Source: Aliarcobacter cryaerophilus ATCC 43158
GTDB lineage: Bacteria > Campylobacterota > Campylobacteria > Campylobacterales > Arcobacteraceae
NCBI RefSeq assembly: GCF_003660105.1
Contig: NZ_CP032823.1
Location: forward strand, 992,001-1,056,000
Length of the DNA: 64,000 bases
Reading direction: 5' to 3'
The translations under genes were made by a program, and so were the position numbers. Under the pieces are notes generated by a model that saw only the letters and a list, made by a program, of their open reading frames with translations, was not told the origin of the DNA and did no database searches. Each line of letters opens with the position of its first letter. Position 1 is the stretch's first letter. Of this stretch, positions 7,617-17,286 are shown piece by piece.

Positions 7617-8786
7617 TTACTCTTCATCTTTAATATATTTAATAGAGATCTCTTTTGTTGGTTTTACTCCAAGCTCTAGAAACTTTTGACTTCTTGAGAT
7701 TAAATTTCCTCTTCCGCTACTTAGTTTATTTATTGCTTTATCGTAAGACTCTTTACTTTTATCTATACTTTTTCCAATATCTTCAAAATCGTTTAAGAAC
7801 CCTACAAACTTATCATATAAATCTGCTGCTTGTTTTGAAATCTCTTTTGCATTTTCACTTTGTCTATTATCTTGCCAAAGATTTTCAATAACTTTTAGGC
7901 TTGAATATAAAGTTGTTGGAGAAACTATAACAATATTTGATTTTAGAGCCATTTCAAAAATATTACTATTTTGTGATAGTGCTATAGAAAAAGCTCCTTC
8001 TATAGGAATAAACATTAAAACAAAATCTAAACTTCTTAATGAGTCAATATTTTCATATTTTTTTGAGCTTAAATCTTTAATATGATTTTTTATAGAGCTT
8101 AAAAGCCTAGAAATCGACTCTTTTTTCTCTATTTCATCTTCACTATTAAAATAATCAATATATGAGTTTAAAGATAGCTTTGAGTCAATTATAATATCTT
8201 TATTTGTTGGCAAATGAACAATAATATCAGGTCTTACAAGATTTCCTTCATTGGTTCTAAATGAGTTTTGAACTTTATATTCAATATCTTTTCTAAGTCC
8301 TGATTGATTTAAAATAGATTCTAAAATCATCTCTCCCCAATCACCTTGAATCTTATTTTGACCTTTTAGTGCTTTCGTAAGATTTAAAGCATCATTTGAA
8401 ATTTGATTATTTAACTCTTTTAAATTTTTTATCTCTGTTAAAAGTGAGCTTCTTTGTTTTGTCTCTTCTGTAAAAACTTCATTTACCCTATTTCCAAATA
8501 TATTTAATTGAGCTTTAAATGGTTCTAAAATTTGATTTATATTTTGGTTCGATTTTTTTGAATTATCTTCAAAAATCTTAGAAGTAATATTTTCTATCTC
8601 AGCTTTTAGTAAAACTTGATTTTCTCTATTTTGAGCAATAGAAGTCTCTAAAAACTCTTTTTCTAGCTCTAAACTCTTTATCTTTGATTTATACTTCTCA
8701 ACTATAAAAAATAAAACAGTTGCAAATAGTATAAAAACTATTGCAACTATTAGAAAAAAATTTGTACTTTCAAATTCAAAAATCAT
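7617..8786 (-). CDS. rmuC: RmuC family DNA recombination protein
   Basis: A 389-residue protein with an N-terminal membrane segment (about 10-28), a long coiled coil (about 30-135), then the RmuC nuclease-like domain. That domain contains GDWGEMILE and DIIIDSKLSL, the latter resembling a PD-(D/E)xK-type core. RmuC limits inversion or rearrangement at short inverted repeats in E. coli; the detailed mechanism is unclear. The start codon overlaps the 3' end of the M48 peptidase gene by 4 bases, so these two are coupled. Size and domain order are normal. Confidence 0.9.
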   Translation of the reverse strand: MIFEFESTNFFLIVAIVFILFATVLFFIVEKYKSKIKSLELEKEFLETSIAQNRENQVLLKAEIENITSKIFEDNSKKSNQNINQILEPFKAQLNIFGNRVNEVFTEETKQRSSLLTEIKNLKELNNQISNDALNLTKALKGQNKIQGDWGEMILESILNQSGLRKDIEYKVQNSFRTNEGNLVRPDIIVHLPTNKDIIIDSKLSLNSYIDYFNSEDEIEKKESISRLLSSIKNHIKDLSSKKYENIDSLRSLDFVLMFIPIEGAFSIALSQNSNIFEMALKSNIVIVSPTTLYSSLKVIENLWQDNRQSENAKEISKQAADLYDKFVGFLNDFEDIGKSIDKSKESYDKAINKLSSGRGNLISRSQKFLELGVKPTKEISIKYIKDEE

Positions 8787-10000
8787 ATAAACTTCTCTTT
8801 TTCAACATCATATCCCAACTCTTTAAATCTATCTATTAAAGGTGGGTGAGAGAAGTAAAAAAATATGTAAAGCTTGTGAGAATATGGAAAAGACTTATTT
8901 TCATTTGCTAGTTTTAGTAATGCTTTTACTAAATCTTCTTTACAAGATAAGTTTGCTCCAAAATCATCTGCAGCATATTCATTGTGTCTTGAAATCAAAG
9001 AAATCAAAGGCATTAGAAAAAAGCTTAAAACTGTTGAAAACATTAAAAAAACTACAATAATGGCATAAGGTTCATTTTTTAATCCTAAACTTAAAAAAAG
9101 CTCATCATTTAAATTTCCAAAAATAGCAAAAAAAACAAACATAACTAATCCCATAATTCCTATATTTTTAAGAATATCACCATTTTTAAAATGTCCTAGC
9201 TCGTGTCCTAAAACTGCTAAAAGTTCATTATGAGTTAATTTTTCAATCAATGTATCAAATAAAACAACTCTTTTCGTGCTTCCAAGACCTCCAAAATAAG
9301 CGTTTAATCTACTATCTCTTTTACTTGCATCTACGCTGTAAACTCCACTACTTTTAAAACCAACCTCTTTTAAAAGAGAGTTTATTTTCTCTTCAAGTTC
9401 AACATCTTTTAGTTTTTCAAACTTATCAAACATTTTATCTCTAATGAGTGGATAAAGCATATTTATCAAAATAATAACTGCAAAAATAAAAATAAAACCA
9501 AATATCCACCAAGATGGAAAATTTAAAATAATATATGAAATTCCTGCAATTACAAGAGAACCAAAAACAATTGTAAGAAATGCTGATTTTATAGTATCTT
9601 TAATATATAAAGCTGGTGTCATATTTGAAAAACCATACTTCTTATCTAGTTTAAAAGTTTGATACAAAGAAAATGGTAAAGATAAAAACCAATTTATAAT
9701 AATAAATAAATTTATAAATAAAACTGCTTTTAAAATTGGATTATCAATATCTATTTGATTATCCAAAAATTTAAGACCAAAACTTAACCAAATTATAAAA
9801 ATAATAAAATCAAAAAATGAACTAGAAATTGCTAATTTTTCTTTATCAATACTATAATTAGCTGCTTCATGATATTTTTTTGTACTTAAAATAATAGCCT
9901 TTTTTTTAGTTGCATCTTTTACAAATCCAATTTGCATAAAAGATGTATAAATTGTAAAAAAAAGATAAAAACAATATGCTATAACAAAAAATTGTAACAA
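8783..10000 (-). CDS. M48 family (Ste24-like) membrane metallopeptidase
   Basis: A 405-residue polytopic membrane protease related to CAAX protease 1/Ste24. Hydrophobic helices occupy roughly 1-20, 60-80, 92-112, 140-185 and 285-340. The zinc site H266-E-L-G-H270 is followed by N-E-Y-A-A-D-D-F-G near 340, supplying the third ligand. The N-terminal peptidase_M48_N-like region and C-terminal M48 domain are both present, as in full-length Ste24 homologues. The bacterial role is probably membrane protein quality control, which is an inference. It overlaps rmuC by 4 bases. Confidence 0.88.
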   Translation of the reverse strand: MLQFFVIAYCFYLFFTIYTSFMQIGFVKDATKKKAIILSTKKYHEAANYSIDKEKLAISSSFFDFIIFIIWLSFGLKFLDNQIDIDNPILKAVLFINLFIIINWFLSLPFSLYQTFKLDKKYGFSNMTPALYIKDTIKSAFLTIVFGSLVIAGISYIILNFPSWWIFGFIFIFAVIILINMLYPLIRDKMFDKFEKLKDVELEEKINSLLKEVGFKSSGVYSVDASKRDSRLNAYFGGLGSTKRVVLFDTLIEKLTHNELLAVLGHELGHFKNGDILKNIGIMGLVMFVFFAIFGNLNDELFLSLGLKNEPYAIIVVFLMFSTVLSFFLMPLISLISRHNEYAADDFGANLSCKEDLVKALLKLANENKSFPYSHKLYIFFYFSHPPLIDRFKELGYDVEKEKFI

Positions 10001-10033
10001 ATAAAAATCCTTATTTAAAAAATAGTATACATT

Positions 10034-10504
10034 TTATTCAAATTTTGCTCTAATATCTTTTAATTTTTGAATAATCTTTCTATCTTTAGTAAAATATACT
10101 AAATCATAATTATTTTCAAAAGATTTTTTTGTGAAATTTAAACTACCAATCAAAGCTAATTTGTCATCAAAAATCATAGTTTTAAGATGCATTTTTCTTG
10201 AATCATTTGGAATAATTACTTTTATATTTGCTTCTTTTAACAAATTGTAGATTTTATCATTTGCTTCAACTTTACTTTTATCTAAAACAACAGTTACATT
10301 TACTCCATTTTTTGAAGCCTTTATTAAATCTTTTGCAATATTTTTATATGAAAAATTATACATCGCAATAAAAATAGACTCCTTTGAGCTTAAAATTTCA
10401 TATCTAATTTTCTCTTTTAGAAAATTAGATTCATCAGGAAGTGTAAAAAGCTCATTTGAGTAAGCATTTATAATAAGCAGTAGCATAAATAATATTTTTT
10501 TCAT
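10034..10504 (-). CDS. Secreted phospholipase D-like nuclease (single HKD)
   Basis: A 156-residue protein with an N-terminal signal peptide (about 1-16) and one complete HKD motif: H106-x-K108-x4-D113, followed by G120-S-x-N123. The single motif and small size match the Nuc/EDTA-resistant endonuclease subgroup of the PLD superfamily, which works as a homodimer on DNA. Export would place it in the periplasm, where it could degrade incoming DNA. It starts directly after ybgC with no spacer (10504/10505), suggesting one transcript. Confidence 0.85.
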   Translation of the reverse strand: MKKILFMLLLIINAYSNELFTLPDESNFLKEKIRYEILSSKESIFIAMYNFSYKNIAKDLIKASKNGVNVTVVLDKSKVEANDKIYNLLKEANIKVIIPNDSRKMHLKTMIFDDKLALIGSLNFTKKSFENNYDLVYFTKDRKIIQKLKDIRAKFE

Positions 10505-10870
10505 TTAATTCTCCAATATTTCAAATATAGTTTGTGGTATTTTCGATGGTTTTCCAAGCTTCAAAAATGCTAACTTAAATTTTGCTTCAAAAATAAGCTC
10601 ATTTTCTCTAAAAATCTCTTGTTTCATAATAATTGAAGCTGATTTTTTCTCAATTAGTTCTGTTTTTATTTCTAAAATATCTGCAAATTTTGCAGATTTT
10701 ATCCAGTTGGCTTCACACGATTTAACTACAAAAAACTCAACTTCTGAGTGAGGAAGCAATTCTTTTTGAAAAAATAGCTCACTTCTAGCTCTTTCACAAT
10801 AGTTTAAATAATTTGAATGATAAACCATATTTCCACAATCTGTATCTTCATAATAAACTCGTATTTTCAT
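10505..10870 (-). CDS. ybgC: YbgC-type acyl-CoA thioesterase
   Basis: A 121-residue hotdog-fold thioesterase. The N-terminal motif Y-E-D-T-D11-C-G-N-M-V-Y-H18 holds the catalytic Asp of the 4-hydroxybenzoyl-CoA thioesterase/YbgC family. YbgC hydrolyses short to long acyl-CoA or acyl-ACP and in many bacteria sits with the Tol-Pal genes. No tol genes are here; its neighbours are the PLD nuclease (abutting) and a diguanylate cyclase (2-base gap). Family call is firm, physiological substrate is open. Confidence 0.88.
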   Translation of the reverse strand: MKIRVYYEDTDCGNMVYHSNYLNYCERARSELFFQKELLPHSEVEFFVVKSCEANWIKSAKFADILEIKTELIEKKSASIIMKQEIFRENELIFEAKFKLAFLKLGKPSKIPQTIFEILEN

Positions 10871-10872
10871 CT

Positions 10873-12387
10873 TTAAAACTCCTCAAATTCAACTCTATTT
10901 CTACCATTTTCTTTTGCTAAATATAGAGCATTATAAGCTTTTTTTATTAATTTTGTTTTCTCAAGTTTATCTTTTGGAATAACCGTTGAGACTCCTAAAC
11001 TAATTGTTACTATACTTGAGATTCTTGAATTCTCATGTGGTATTTCAAGATTTTGTACTGCTATTTTTAGTTTTGTTGCAATATTTATAGCATCGAATTT
11101 ATTTGTATTAGGTAAAATACAAATAAACTCTTCTCCTCCATATCTTGCTACTAAATCGTGAGATCTATTTAGTTTATCCTCTAGACATCTAGCAATTTTT
11201 TGTAAACATAAATCTCCAGCTTGATGTCCATATGTATCATTGTATTGTTTAAAAAAATCAATATCTAATAAAATAATAGATAACTCCTTTTGATTTCTTT
11301 TACAATAGCTCCACTCTTTTTCTAAAAATCCATCAAAATATCTTCTATTTGCAATTTTTGTTAAACTATCTATGTATGCCAAATTTTCTAGTTTTTTTCT
11401 ACTCTCTTCTCTATTTTTTATATCAAATTGAAGTAAAATATATCTTCTTTTTTGTAGAAAGAATATCCCTGGAATTGAAAATATCAAAAGTAAAAAATAT
11501 AAAATAGCCATAACTATAATTTCATTTTTAATATCAGAATACAAAATATTTAAGTTTCTACTAACGCTTACATACAAAGGTGTATTTATATCAAGTTCAT
11601 TGGGTATTATTGAGTATATTGATAAAATTCTATTATCTTCTCCAGCGTAAGTTAATCCTTTAAAGGTGTTTAAAATATTTCCACTTGATATATGTTTTGA
11701 AAGTAAACTTTGACTATCTAATAATTTTTTACCAACTAATAAAGAATTACTTGGAAATGTTAAAAAAAGAGTTCCATCGCCATGAATAATAGATGCTTTC
11801 ATATCATCTGAATAGATTACAGAACTTAATAAATTTGACAAAGCAGTTGGATCAAATGCAGCCAAAATAATCCCAGCAAAATCATTGTTTTTATCAAAAA
11901 ATGGTGTTGATATGTTTACAGTTAGAGTTCCTAAAACACTAATATATGGTGAACTAATAAATAGTCTATTTTCTATAGGATTTTCTCTTACTGTTTTAAA
12001 ATAATCTCTTGAAGAGTAGTTAAAAGGGATTAAATCATCTCTACTTGAAGCTATTATATTTCCATTTTTATCCATTATTAAAAAAGTTCTAACTGATGGT
12101 ATAACATTTACAAATAATTTTAAATTTGAAATTAAATCATGTTCTTTATTTATAGCAGTTTTTATATTTTTAAAAGCTTCATTTATAGAATATATTTGCA
12201 TTAAAATATTATCATTTATTATTTTTACTTGAGTTGATAATCTATTTTCTTCTGTTTTTATTACTTTCTGTTTTTCAAAAAGAATAGTAAATATTATAAA
12301 AATTGTGATAATAATTATAAAAAAAATATATAAAAACCACTCTATAGCAAATGTTTTGATAATACTTTTTTTAAAATTTTCTGGCAT
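10873..12387 (-). CDS. Cache-GGDEF diguanylate cyclase
   Basis: A 504-residue membrane sensor. One membrane helix spans about 15-37, followed by a periplasmic Cache-type ligand-binding domain (about 40-285), a second helix (about 288-312) and a GGDEF domain (about 335-504). The active-site loop is G417-G-E-E-F421, a competent variant. R408-S-H-D411 lies five residues before it, matching the RxxD inhibitory site for c-di-GMP feedback. The protein should make c-di-GMP from GTP in response to a small periplasmic ligand. No EAL domain is present. It lies 2 bases upstream of ybgC in the same direction. Confidence 0.9.
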   Translation of the reverse strand: MPENFKKSIIKTFAIEWFLYIFFIIIITIFIIFTILFEKQKVIKTEENRLSTQVKIINDNILMQIYSINEAFKNIKTAINKEHDLISNLKLFVNVIPSVRTFLIMDKNGNIIASSRDDLIPFNYSSRDYFKTVRENPIENRLFISSPYISVLGTLTVNISTPFFDKNNDFAGIILAAFDPTALSNLLSSVIYSDDMKASIIHGDGTLFLTFPSNSLLVGKKLLDSQSLLSKHISSGNILNTFKGLTYAGEDNRILSIYSIIPNELDINTPLYVSVSRNLNILYSDIKNEIIVMAILYFLLLIFSIPGIFFLQKRRYILLQFDIKNREESRKKLENLAYIDSLTKIANRRYFDGFLEKEWSYCKRNQKELSIILLDIDFFKQYNDTYGHQAGDLCLQKIARCLEDKLNRSHDLVARYGGEEFICILPNTNKFDAINIATKLKIAVQNLEIPHENSRISSIVTISLGVSTVIPKDKLEKTKLIKKAYNALYLAKENGRNRVEFEEF

Positions 12388-12407
12388 GATATTCTATTTT
12401 AAAAAAT

Positions 12408-12683
12408 TTACCAAAAAGATAGCGTTTGCTCATCTTTTTGAGCTTCATTTATTTCAATAAATACATTTTTGTTATAATCAATATGTAAATTATAAACACC
12501 AACATTAAAAGTAGTTTCAATATTTTTTTTGTCAAAATAGCTTGAGTTATCACTATCTAAAAAATTAGACAGATGATACTCGACCAAAGATGGAGACATA
12601 GTATCTAAAACACTCTCTAAGCCATAAAAAGTATCTACTCCAAAAAGGTTTAAAATAATATTTTTATCTACAGTAATAAACAT
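12408..12683 (-). CDS. Hypothetical protein, 91 aa
   Basis: A small acidic protein of 91 residues with no signal peptide, membrane helix or known motif that I recognise. It lies between the coiled-coil gene (10-base gap upstream) and the diguanylate cyclase (20-base gap downstream), all on the minus strand, so it is probably part of that transcript. The C-terminal third (beginning YNLHIDYNKN) looks like beta strands. Function is unknown. Confidence 0.55.
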   Translation of the reverse strand: MFITVDKNIILNLFGVDTFYGLESVLDTMSPSLVEYHLSNFLDSDNSSYFDKKNIETTFNVGVYNLHIDYNKNVFIEINEAQKDEQTLSFW

Positions 12684-12692
12684 AAGTTAAAT

Positions 12693-13235
12693 TTACTGCT
12701 TTATTCCAAGGATAGAATCTAATCTTCCATCTGATAAATCAATTTTATTGTCATCTTCATTTTTATCTAAAATATTATCTTCATTTAAAATATTTTGGCT
12801 ATTTTGCTCATAAGCAAAGATATTTTCTTCCTCTTTTTTATCGGGTTCTAATTCCGTTTCATTTTTATGCTCAAAAGAATTATCTAAAAGATTTTGAGAA
12901 ATAACTGGATTAAATGCTTTATTATCATCTATCTTTTTTATTTCTTCATATTTTGTTTCTTCTATTGTCGTTAACGATGAAGTAGTTTTATTTAAAATTC
13001 CCTCTATTTGACCCAGCATACTATAAATAGTATTTTTATCATCTTCTGTATTACTCTTAAGCTCATTAACACTTTTCTCTAAATCCTCTTTTATTAACTC
13101 TAAATTTAAAACTTCATCTTCTAACTCATTTACTCTTTGCTTAAGAACTCCATTCTCTCCTTGAAGTTCTTGATAGGCCTTTATTAAGCTTGTTAAAGCC
13201 TCATTTAGTTTTAAAATAGTTTCTGCATTTGTCAT
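12693..13235 (-). CDS. Coiled-coil hypothetical protein, 180 aa
   Basis: A 180-residue, strongly acidic protein. Residues about 5-65 and 70-100 form a likely coiled coil (heptads of Leu/Ile/Val with Glu and Lys). The C-terminal half is low-complexity, rich in Asn, Asp and Glu, and ends in a short hydrophobic tail LDSILGIKQ that may be a binding peptide. No membrane segment or signal is seen. I do not recognise a family. Together with the following 91-residue gene it forms a small conserved-looking pair upstream of the Cache-GGDEF gene. Confidence 0.55.
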   Translation of the reverse strand: MTNAETILKLNEALTSLIKAYQELQGENGVLKQRVNELEDEVLNLELIKEDLEKSVNELKSNTEDDKNTIYSMLGQIEGILNKTTSSLTTIEETKYEEIKKIDDNKAFNPVISQNLLDNSFEHKNETELEPDKKEEENIFAYEQNSQNILNEDNILDKNEDDNKIDLSDGRLDSILGIKQ

Positions 13236-13297
13236 AGTCTTTAATCCTTTATTACTTATATAAAAATTTTATCAAATAGTATTATTACAAAACTTAG

Positions 13298-15262
13298 CTA
13301 AATAATTCCATCTATTTTCAAAAGCGAGTCAATTTTAGGTTCTCTTTGTGCAAAATCAAAAAATAGTTTATCCATATTATCGCTTCCACCTTTGCTTAGT
13401 ACACAATTTTTATATTTTAATCCCAACTCTTTATTTAATACATTTTTTGAGTCTAAAAACATATAAAAAGCATCTGCACTTAGTACTTCAGCCCATTTAT
13501 ATGAATAGTATCCTGCACTATATCCACCTGAAAATATATGAGAAAAGCTATTTTGAAACTTGTTATACTCAGGGATTTTTATAACAGAAAATTTATCTCT
13601 AATACTATTTAACAACTCTTGAATTTCAAGTTCTGTTTTGTATAGTTTTTGATGAAGTTTAAAGTCAAACAAAGCAAACTCTATTTGCCTAATTGTTGCC
13701 ATTGATGATTGGAAATTTTTGGCTTTTATTAATCTATTTATTGCCTCATCATCAAGAACTTCACCTGTTTGATAATGTTTTGCAAATAGTTTTAAAATAT
13801 CTCTATCATAAGAAAAATACTCTAAAAATTGAGATGGAAACTCTACAACATCCCAAGCAACTCCAGATATTCCACTAACAGTTGGCTCTTCAACTTTACT
13901 TAATAGATGATGAAGTGCATGTCCCATTTCATGAAAAAGTGTTACTACATCACTATGTCTTAATAAAGATGGAATATCTTTTGTTGATTGTGGGAAATTT
14001 CCTACGATATAAGCTGTTGGAAGATTTATATTGTTATTTGAGTCTTTATAGTATGTGTGCCAGTTATTCATCCAAGCGCCACCTCTTTTATCATCTCTTG
14101 CTTCTAAATCTATATAAATTCTAGCTATTGTTTTATGATCCTCTAAAATATCATACACTTTTACTTTTTCATCCCAAGCTTTTGTATCTGAAGATTTAAA
14201 CCCAATATTAAATAACTCTTTTAAAGCATTAAAAAATCCATTTAAAACGCTAGTTTGTTCAAAATAAGGTCTATAATACTCCTCGTCAATATCATATTGT
14301 GCTTTTTTTAGTTTTTCACTGTAGAAACTAATATCACTTGCTCTAAAGTCACTAATACCATCTTCTTTTGCTATTTGTTTAATTTCATCTAGCTCTTTTG
14401 TCGCTTTTTCTTTTGCTTTATTTCCCAACTCTTCCAAAAAGTTTATAACTTCATCTTCGCTCTTTGCCATTTTTGTAGCTAAAGAGTATGAAGCATAGTT
14501 TTCAAATCCTAAAATATTTACTTTTTCATCTTTTAAAGATAAAATTTTTTCTATCAACTCACCATTTTGTGGTGCTCGTGTTGTGTATGCTTTATATAGC
14601 TCTTCTCTTTTTTCTCTTGATGTTCCATAAGTCATATAAGCTATATAAGAAGGCATTTTAAGAGTAAATTTATATTTAGTTTTTCCATCTTCTTCAAATT
14701 TTGCTAGTTCCAAATCTGACTTTGGTATCTCTTTTACATCTTCAAAATTTTCAATTATAAGAGAAAAAGAGTTTGTTGCCTCTAAAATATTTTGTGAAAA
14801 TTTATGAGATAGTTCTCCTAAAGCTAAATCTATCTCTTCTAGTCTTTGTTTTTTATTATTTTCTAGTTGGCAACCTGATAGCTCAAACTCTCTTATCTCA
14901 TTTTCTAGCACTTTAATTTGTATATTATTTAAAGTACTTTTTTCATTAGACTGTATATATTTTAAAGCTATATAAATCTTTTCATTTTGGCTTATTTCAC
15001 TTTCATATTTTGAGATAAGAGGAAGGCACTCTTCATATACTGTAGAAGTTATTTTTGAGTTTTTTACAGAATCTAAATGAAACACTGGAGTAATAAATTC
15101 ATTTATTCTCTCCCCTATTTCAACAAACGGCAATACAAAATTTTTATAAGTTTTATTTTTAATCTCTAAAAGTTTTTCAACTTCAAATCTACTTTTATTT
15201 AAAAGCTCTTCCAAAACATTACTTGAATTCTCAAAATTCTCTATATTAAACTCTTTAAACAT
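13298..15262 (-). CDS. M3 family oligopeptidase (oligopeptidase A-like)
   Basis: A cytoplasmic zinc oligopeptidase. I choose ATG 15262 (654 residues) because AAAGGA lies about 10 bases upstream; an in-frame ATG at 15289 has no such site. The catalytic H-E-M-G-H motif occurs in the segment LFHEMGHALHHLL in the C-terminal third, where M3 peptidases (OpdA, Dcp, thimet family) carry it. These enzymes degrade small peptides, including cleaved signal peptides. Length is close to OpdA (about 680). It is 28 bases downstream of prmC and probably co-transcribed. Confidence 0.9.
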   Translation of the reverse strand: MFKEFNIENFENSSNVLEELLNKSRFEVEKLLEIKNKTYKNFVLPFVEIGERINEFITPVFHLDSVKNSKITSTVYEECLPLISKYESEISQNEKIYIALKYIQSNEKSTLNNIQIKVLENEIREFELSGCQLENNKKQRLEEIDLALGELSHKFSQNILEATNSFSLIIENFEDVKEIPKSDLELAKFEEDGKTKYKFTLKMPSYIAYMTYGTSREKREELYKAYTTRAPQNGELIEKILSLKDEKVNILGFENYASYSLATKMAKSEDEVINFLEELGNKAKEKATKELDEIKQIAKEDGISDFRASDISFYSEKLKKAQYDIDEEYYRPYFEQTSVLNGFFNALKELFNIGFKSSDTKAWDEKVKVYDILEDHKTIARIYIDLEARDDKRGGAWMNNWHTYYKDSNNNINLPTAYIVGNFPQSTKDIPSLLRHSDVVTLFHEMGHALHHLLSKVEEPTVSGISGVAWDVVEFPSQFLEYFSYDRDILKLFAKHYQTGEVLDDEAINRLIKAKNFQSSMATIRQIEFALFDFKLHQKLYKTELEIQELLNSIRDKFSVIKIPEYNKFQNSFSHIFSGGYSAGYYSYKWAEVLSADAFYMFLDSKNVLNKELGLKYKNCVLSKGGSDNMDKLFFDFAQREPKIDSLLKIDGII

Positions 15263-15290
15263 ATTTTTTAATCCTTTATTATTCTTCATT

Positions 15291-16130
15291 TTATTTAAAT
15301 TTTAGAGTAAATCCTCTATCAAATTTTTCATAATCTTTATAAAAAGAGTAGAATTCTACATTAAACTCTTTAAAATACTCTCCTAAACTCTTTTTTTGAT
15401 CAAATCCCATTTCACAAAGTAAATAGGGTATTTTTTTATTGTTTGCACCATCTATAATATTTTTCAAAAGCTCATCTCCTATAACTCCACCAAAAAGTGC
15501 ATTAGATGGCTCAAACTCTACATTCTTTGGTAGTTTATAATCATTTGCAATATATGGTGGATTTGAAATAAGCATAAAAATATCATCTTCTTTCACATTT
15601 TCAAACAAATTACTAAGTCTAAAATCTATTTTTTCTAAAACTTCAAACTTTTTTGCATTTTTTGTTGCTAATTCTATAGCTTTTGGGTTTATATCAACAG
15701 CTATAAAATCTATATTTTTATCTTTTAAAAGTTGTGCTAACATAACAGAAATTATTCCACTTCCTGTACCAATCTCAAGAACCTTTATGGCTTTTTCTTG
15801 ATTTTTTACATTTTTTAATATTTCAAAAGCATTTTCAACTAAAAGTTCAGTTTCTGGTCTTGGAATTAAAACTTCTTCTTCTACAAAAAATTGTTCACCA
15901 TAAAAAGATGCTTTTTTTATAATATACTCTAAAGGGAAATTTGTAGCTCTTTTTTTTACTAATTTTTCTAATTCTAACTCTTTTGTAAAAGGCTTATCAT
16001 AATTAAGATGTAACCAAATTACATTTTTATCCAATAAATGCATTATTAATATCTCAACCTCTTTTGCTGGGATATGTGTGATATTTTTTAAATCTAATGC
16101 ATATTTTTTTACACACTCTTTTATTGTCAT
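15291..16130 (-). CDS. prmC: Release factor glutamine methyltransferase PrmC
   Basis: A 279-residue protein with an N-terminal helical domain (about 1-75) and a class I methyltransferase domain. The SAM-binding loop is VLEIGTGSGIIS and the catalytic tetrapeptide is NPPY. PrmC methylates the GGQ glutamine of RF1 and RF2 and so raises termination efficiency. Both landmarks and the length fit PrmC rather than PrmB, which has a different N-terminal region. It lies between hemW-like and the M3 peptidase gene with short spacers. Confidence 0.9.
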   Translation of the reverse strand: MTIKECVKKYALDLKNITHIPAKEVEILIMHLLDKNVIWLHLNYDKPFTKELELEKLVKKRATNFPLEYIIKKASFYGEQFFVEEEVLIPRPETELLVENAFEILKNVKNQEKAIKVLEIGTGSGIISVMLAQLLKDKNIDFIAVDINPKAIELATKNAKKFEVLEKIDFRLSNLFENVKEDDIFMLISNPPYIANDYKLPKNVEFEPSNALFGGVIGDELLKNIIDGANNKKIPYLLCEMGFDQKKSLGEYFKEFNVEFYSFYKDYEKFDRGFTLKFK

Positions 16131-16143
16131 TTTACCTCTTTTT

Positions 16144-17232
16144 TTAATCTAAAATATATAAAGCTATTTCATCAGCAAGTAGAAAATTATTATTGTAAAC
16201 CCTATTTTCTTTTATACAAACCCTATTTTCAACTATTAACTCATCTACTTTTTTAAGCTCTTTTGAAGATAGTATGTTCAAATCAACCCCGAACTTACAT
16301 CTAAATCCTAAAAGGACTTTTTCTGCCTTTATATCATCAATGCTTAACTCTTCAATATCTTCATATTTTGGGTTTTGTATATATTTTTCTATATTTTTTT
16401 GTTTATACATTCTTTTATTTTCAATACAAGCAACAGCTCCAGCTCCAACTCCTATATAATCATCCTTAGACCAATATCCATAATTATGTTTTGATTCAAA
16501 GTTCTCATTCGTACTAAAATTTGCTATTTCATATTGATTAAAGCCTAGCTTCTCAAGGTATCTAAATATTTCATAACTTAAATCTTCATCATCAATTTTT
16601 AGACTTTTTTTACTTTTTTGAAGCTCTTTTTCATTTAAAAAGAATTTTGTATCCTCTTCTATTATTAAGCTATACGCACTTAAATGCTCAACTTCTAACT
16701 CTTTTAAAGTATCAAAATCTCTTTTTAGAAGCTCAAAATTATCATTTGCAACTCCATATATTATATCGCAATTTATACTATTAAAACCTATACATTTTGC
16801 ATTTTGTATGGCTTTAATAGCATTAAGTCTATTATGATTTCTACCTAAAAACTTTAGTTTCTCATCATCAAAACTTTGTACACCAAAGCTAACTCTATTC
16901 ACGCCTAAACTATACATTTTTTCCAACCACTCTTTTGTGGCACTATTTGGGTTTGCTTCTGTTGTAATTTCACAATTTTCTAAAATATATGGATTTATTA
17001 ATTCAAAAATATCTTCATATAAAGAAGCATCAACAGTTGATGGAGTCCCACCACCTATAAAAACGGTACTTAATTTTATCTCTTTATCTTTTAAGTAGTT
17101 TAAATTGTATTCTAAATCAATTTTTAAGGCTCTCATATATGCCTCTTTTTGACTATTTTTATTCGTATATGAGTTGAATGCACAGTAAAAACATTTGCTG
17201 TCACAAAAGGGGATATGTATATATAAAAGCAA
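16144..17232 (-). CDS. hemW: HemW-like radical SAM protein
   Basis: A 362-residue radical SAM protein. The cluster motif C10-x3-C14-x2-C17 reads CDSKCFYC, starting almost at the N-terminus. GGGTPS follows near residue 60, then the HemN_C-like domain. Homologues were long annotated as oxygen-independent coproporphyrinogen oxidase but are now regarded as HemW, a heme chaperone. The separate, bona fide HemN at 25345 has the longer N-terminal region needed for the oxidase, which supports the HemW assignment here. It is the first gene of a minus-strand run with prmC and the M3 peptidase. Confidence 0.85.
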   Translation of the reverse strand: MLLYIHIPFCDSKCFYCAFNSYTNKNSQKEAYMRALKIDLEYNLNYLKDKEIKLSTVFIGGGTPSTVDASLYEDIFELINPYILENCEITTEANPNSATKEWLEKMYSLGVNRVSFGVQSFDDEKLKFLGRNHNRLNAIKAIQNAKCIGFNSINCDIIYGVANDNFELLKRDFDTLKELEVEHLSAYSLIIEEDTKFFLNEKELQKSKKSLKIDDEDLSYEIFRYLEKLGFNQYEIANFSTNENFESKHNYGYWSKDDYIGVGAGAVACIENKRMYKQKNIEKYIQNPKYEDIEELSIDDIKAEKVLLGFRCKFGVDLNILSSKELKKVDELIVENRVCIKENRVYNNNFLLADEIALYILD

Positions 17233-17286
17233 TTTTTAATCCTATATTCTATAAAATAACGTCTAATTATAAGGAAAAATATATTT

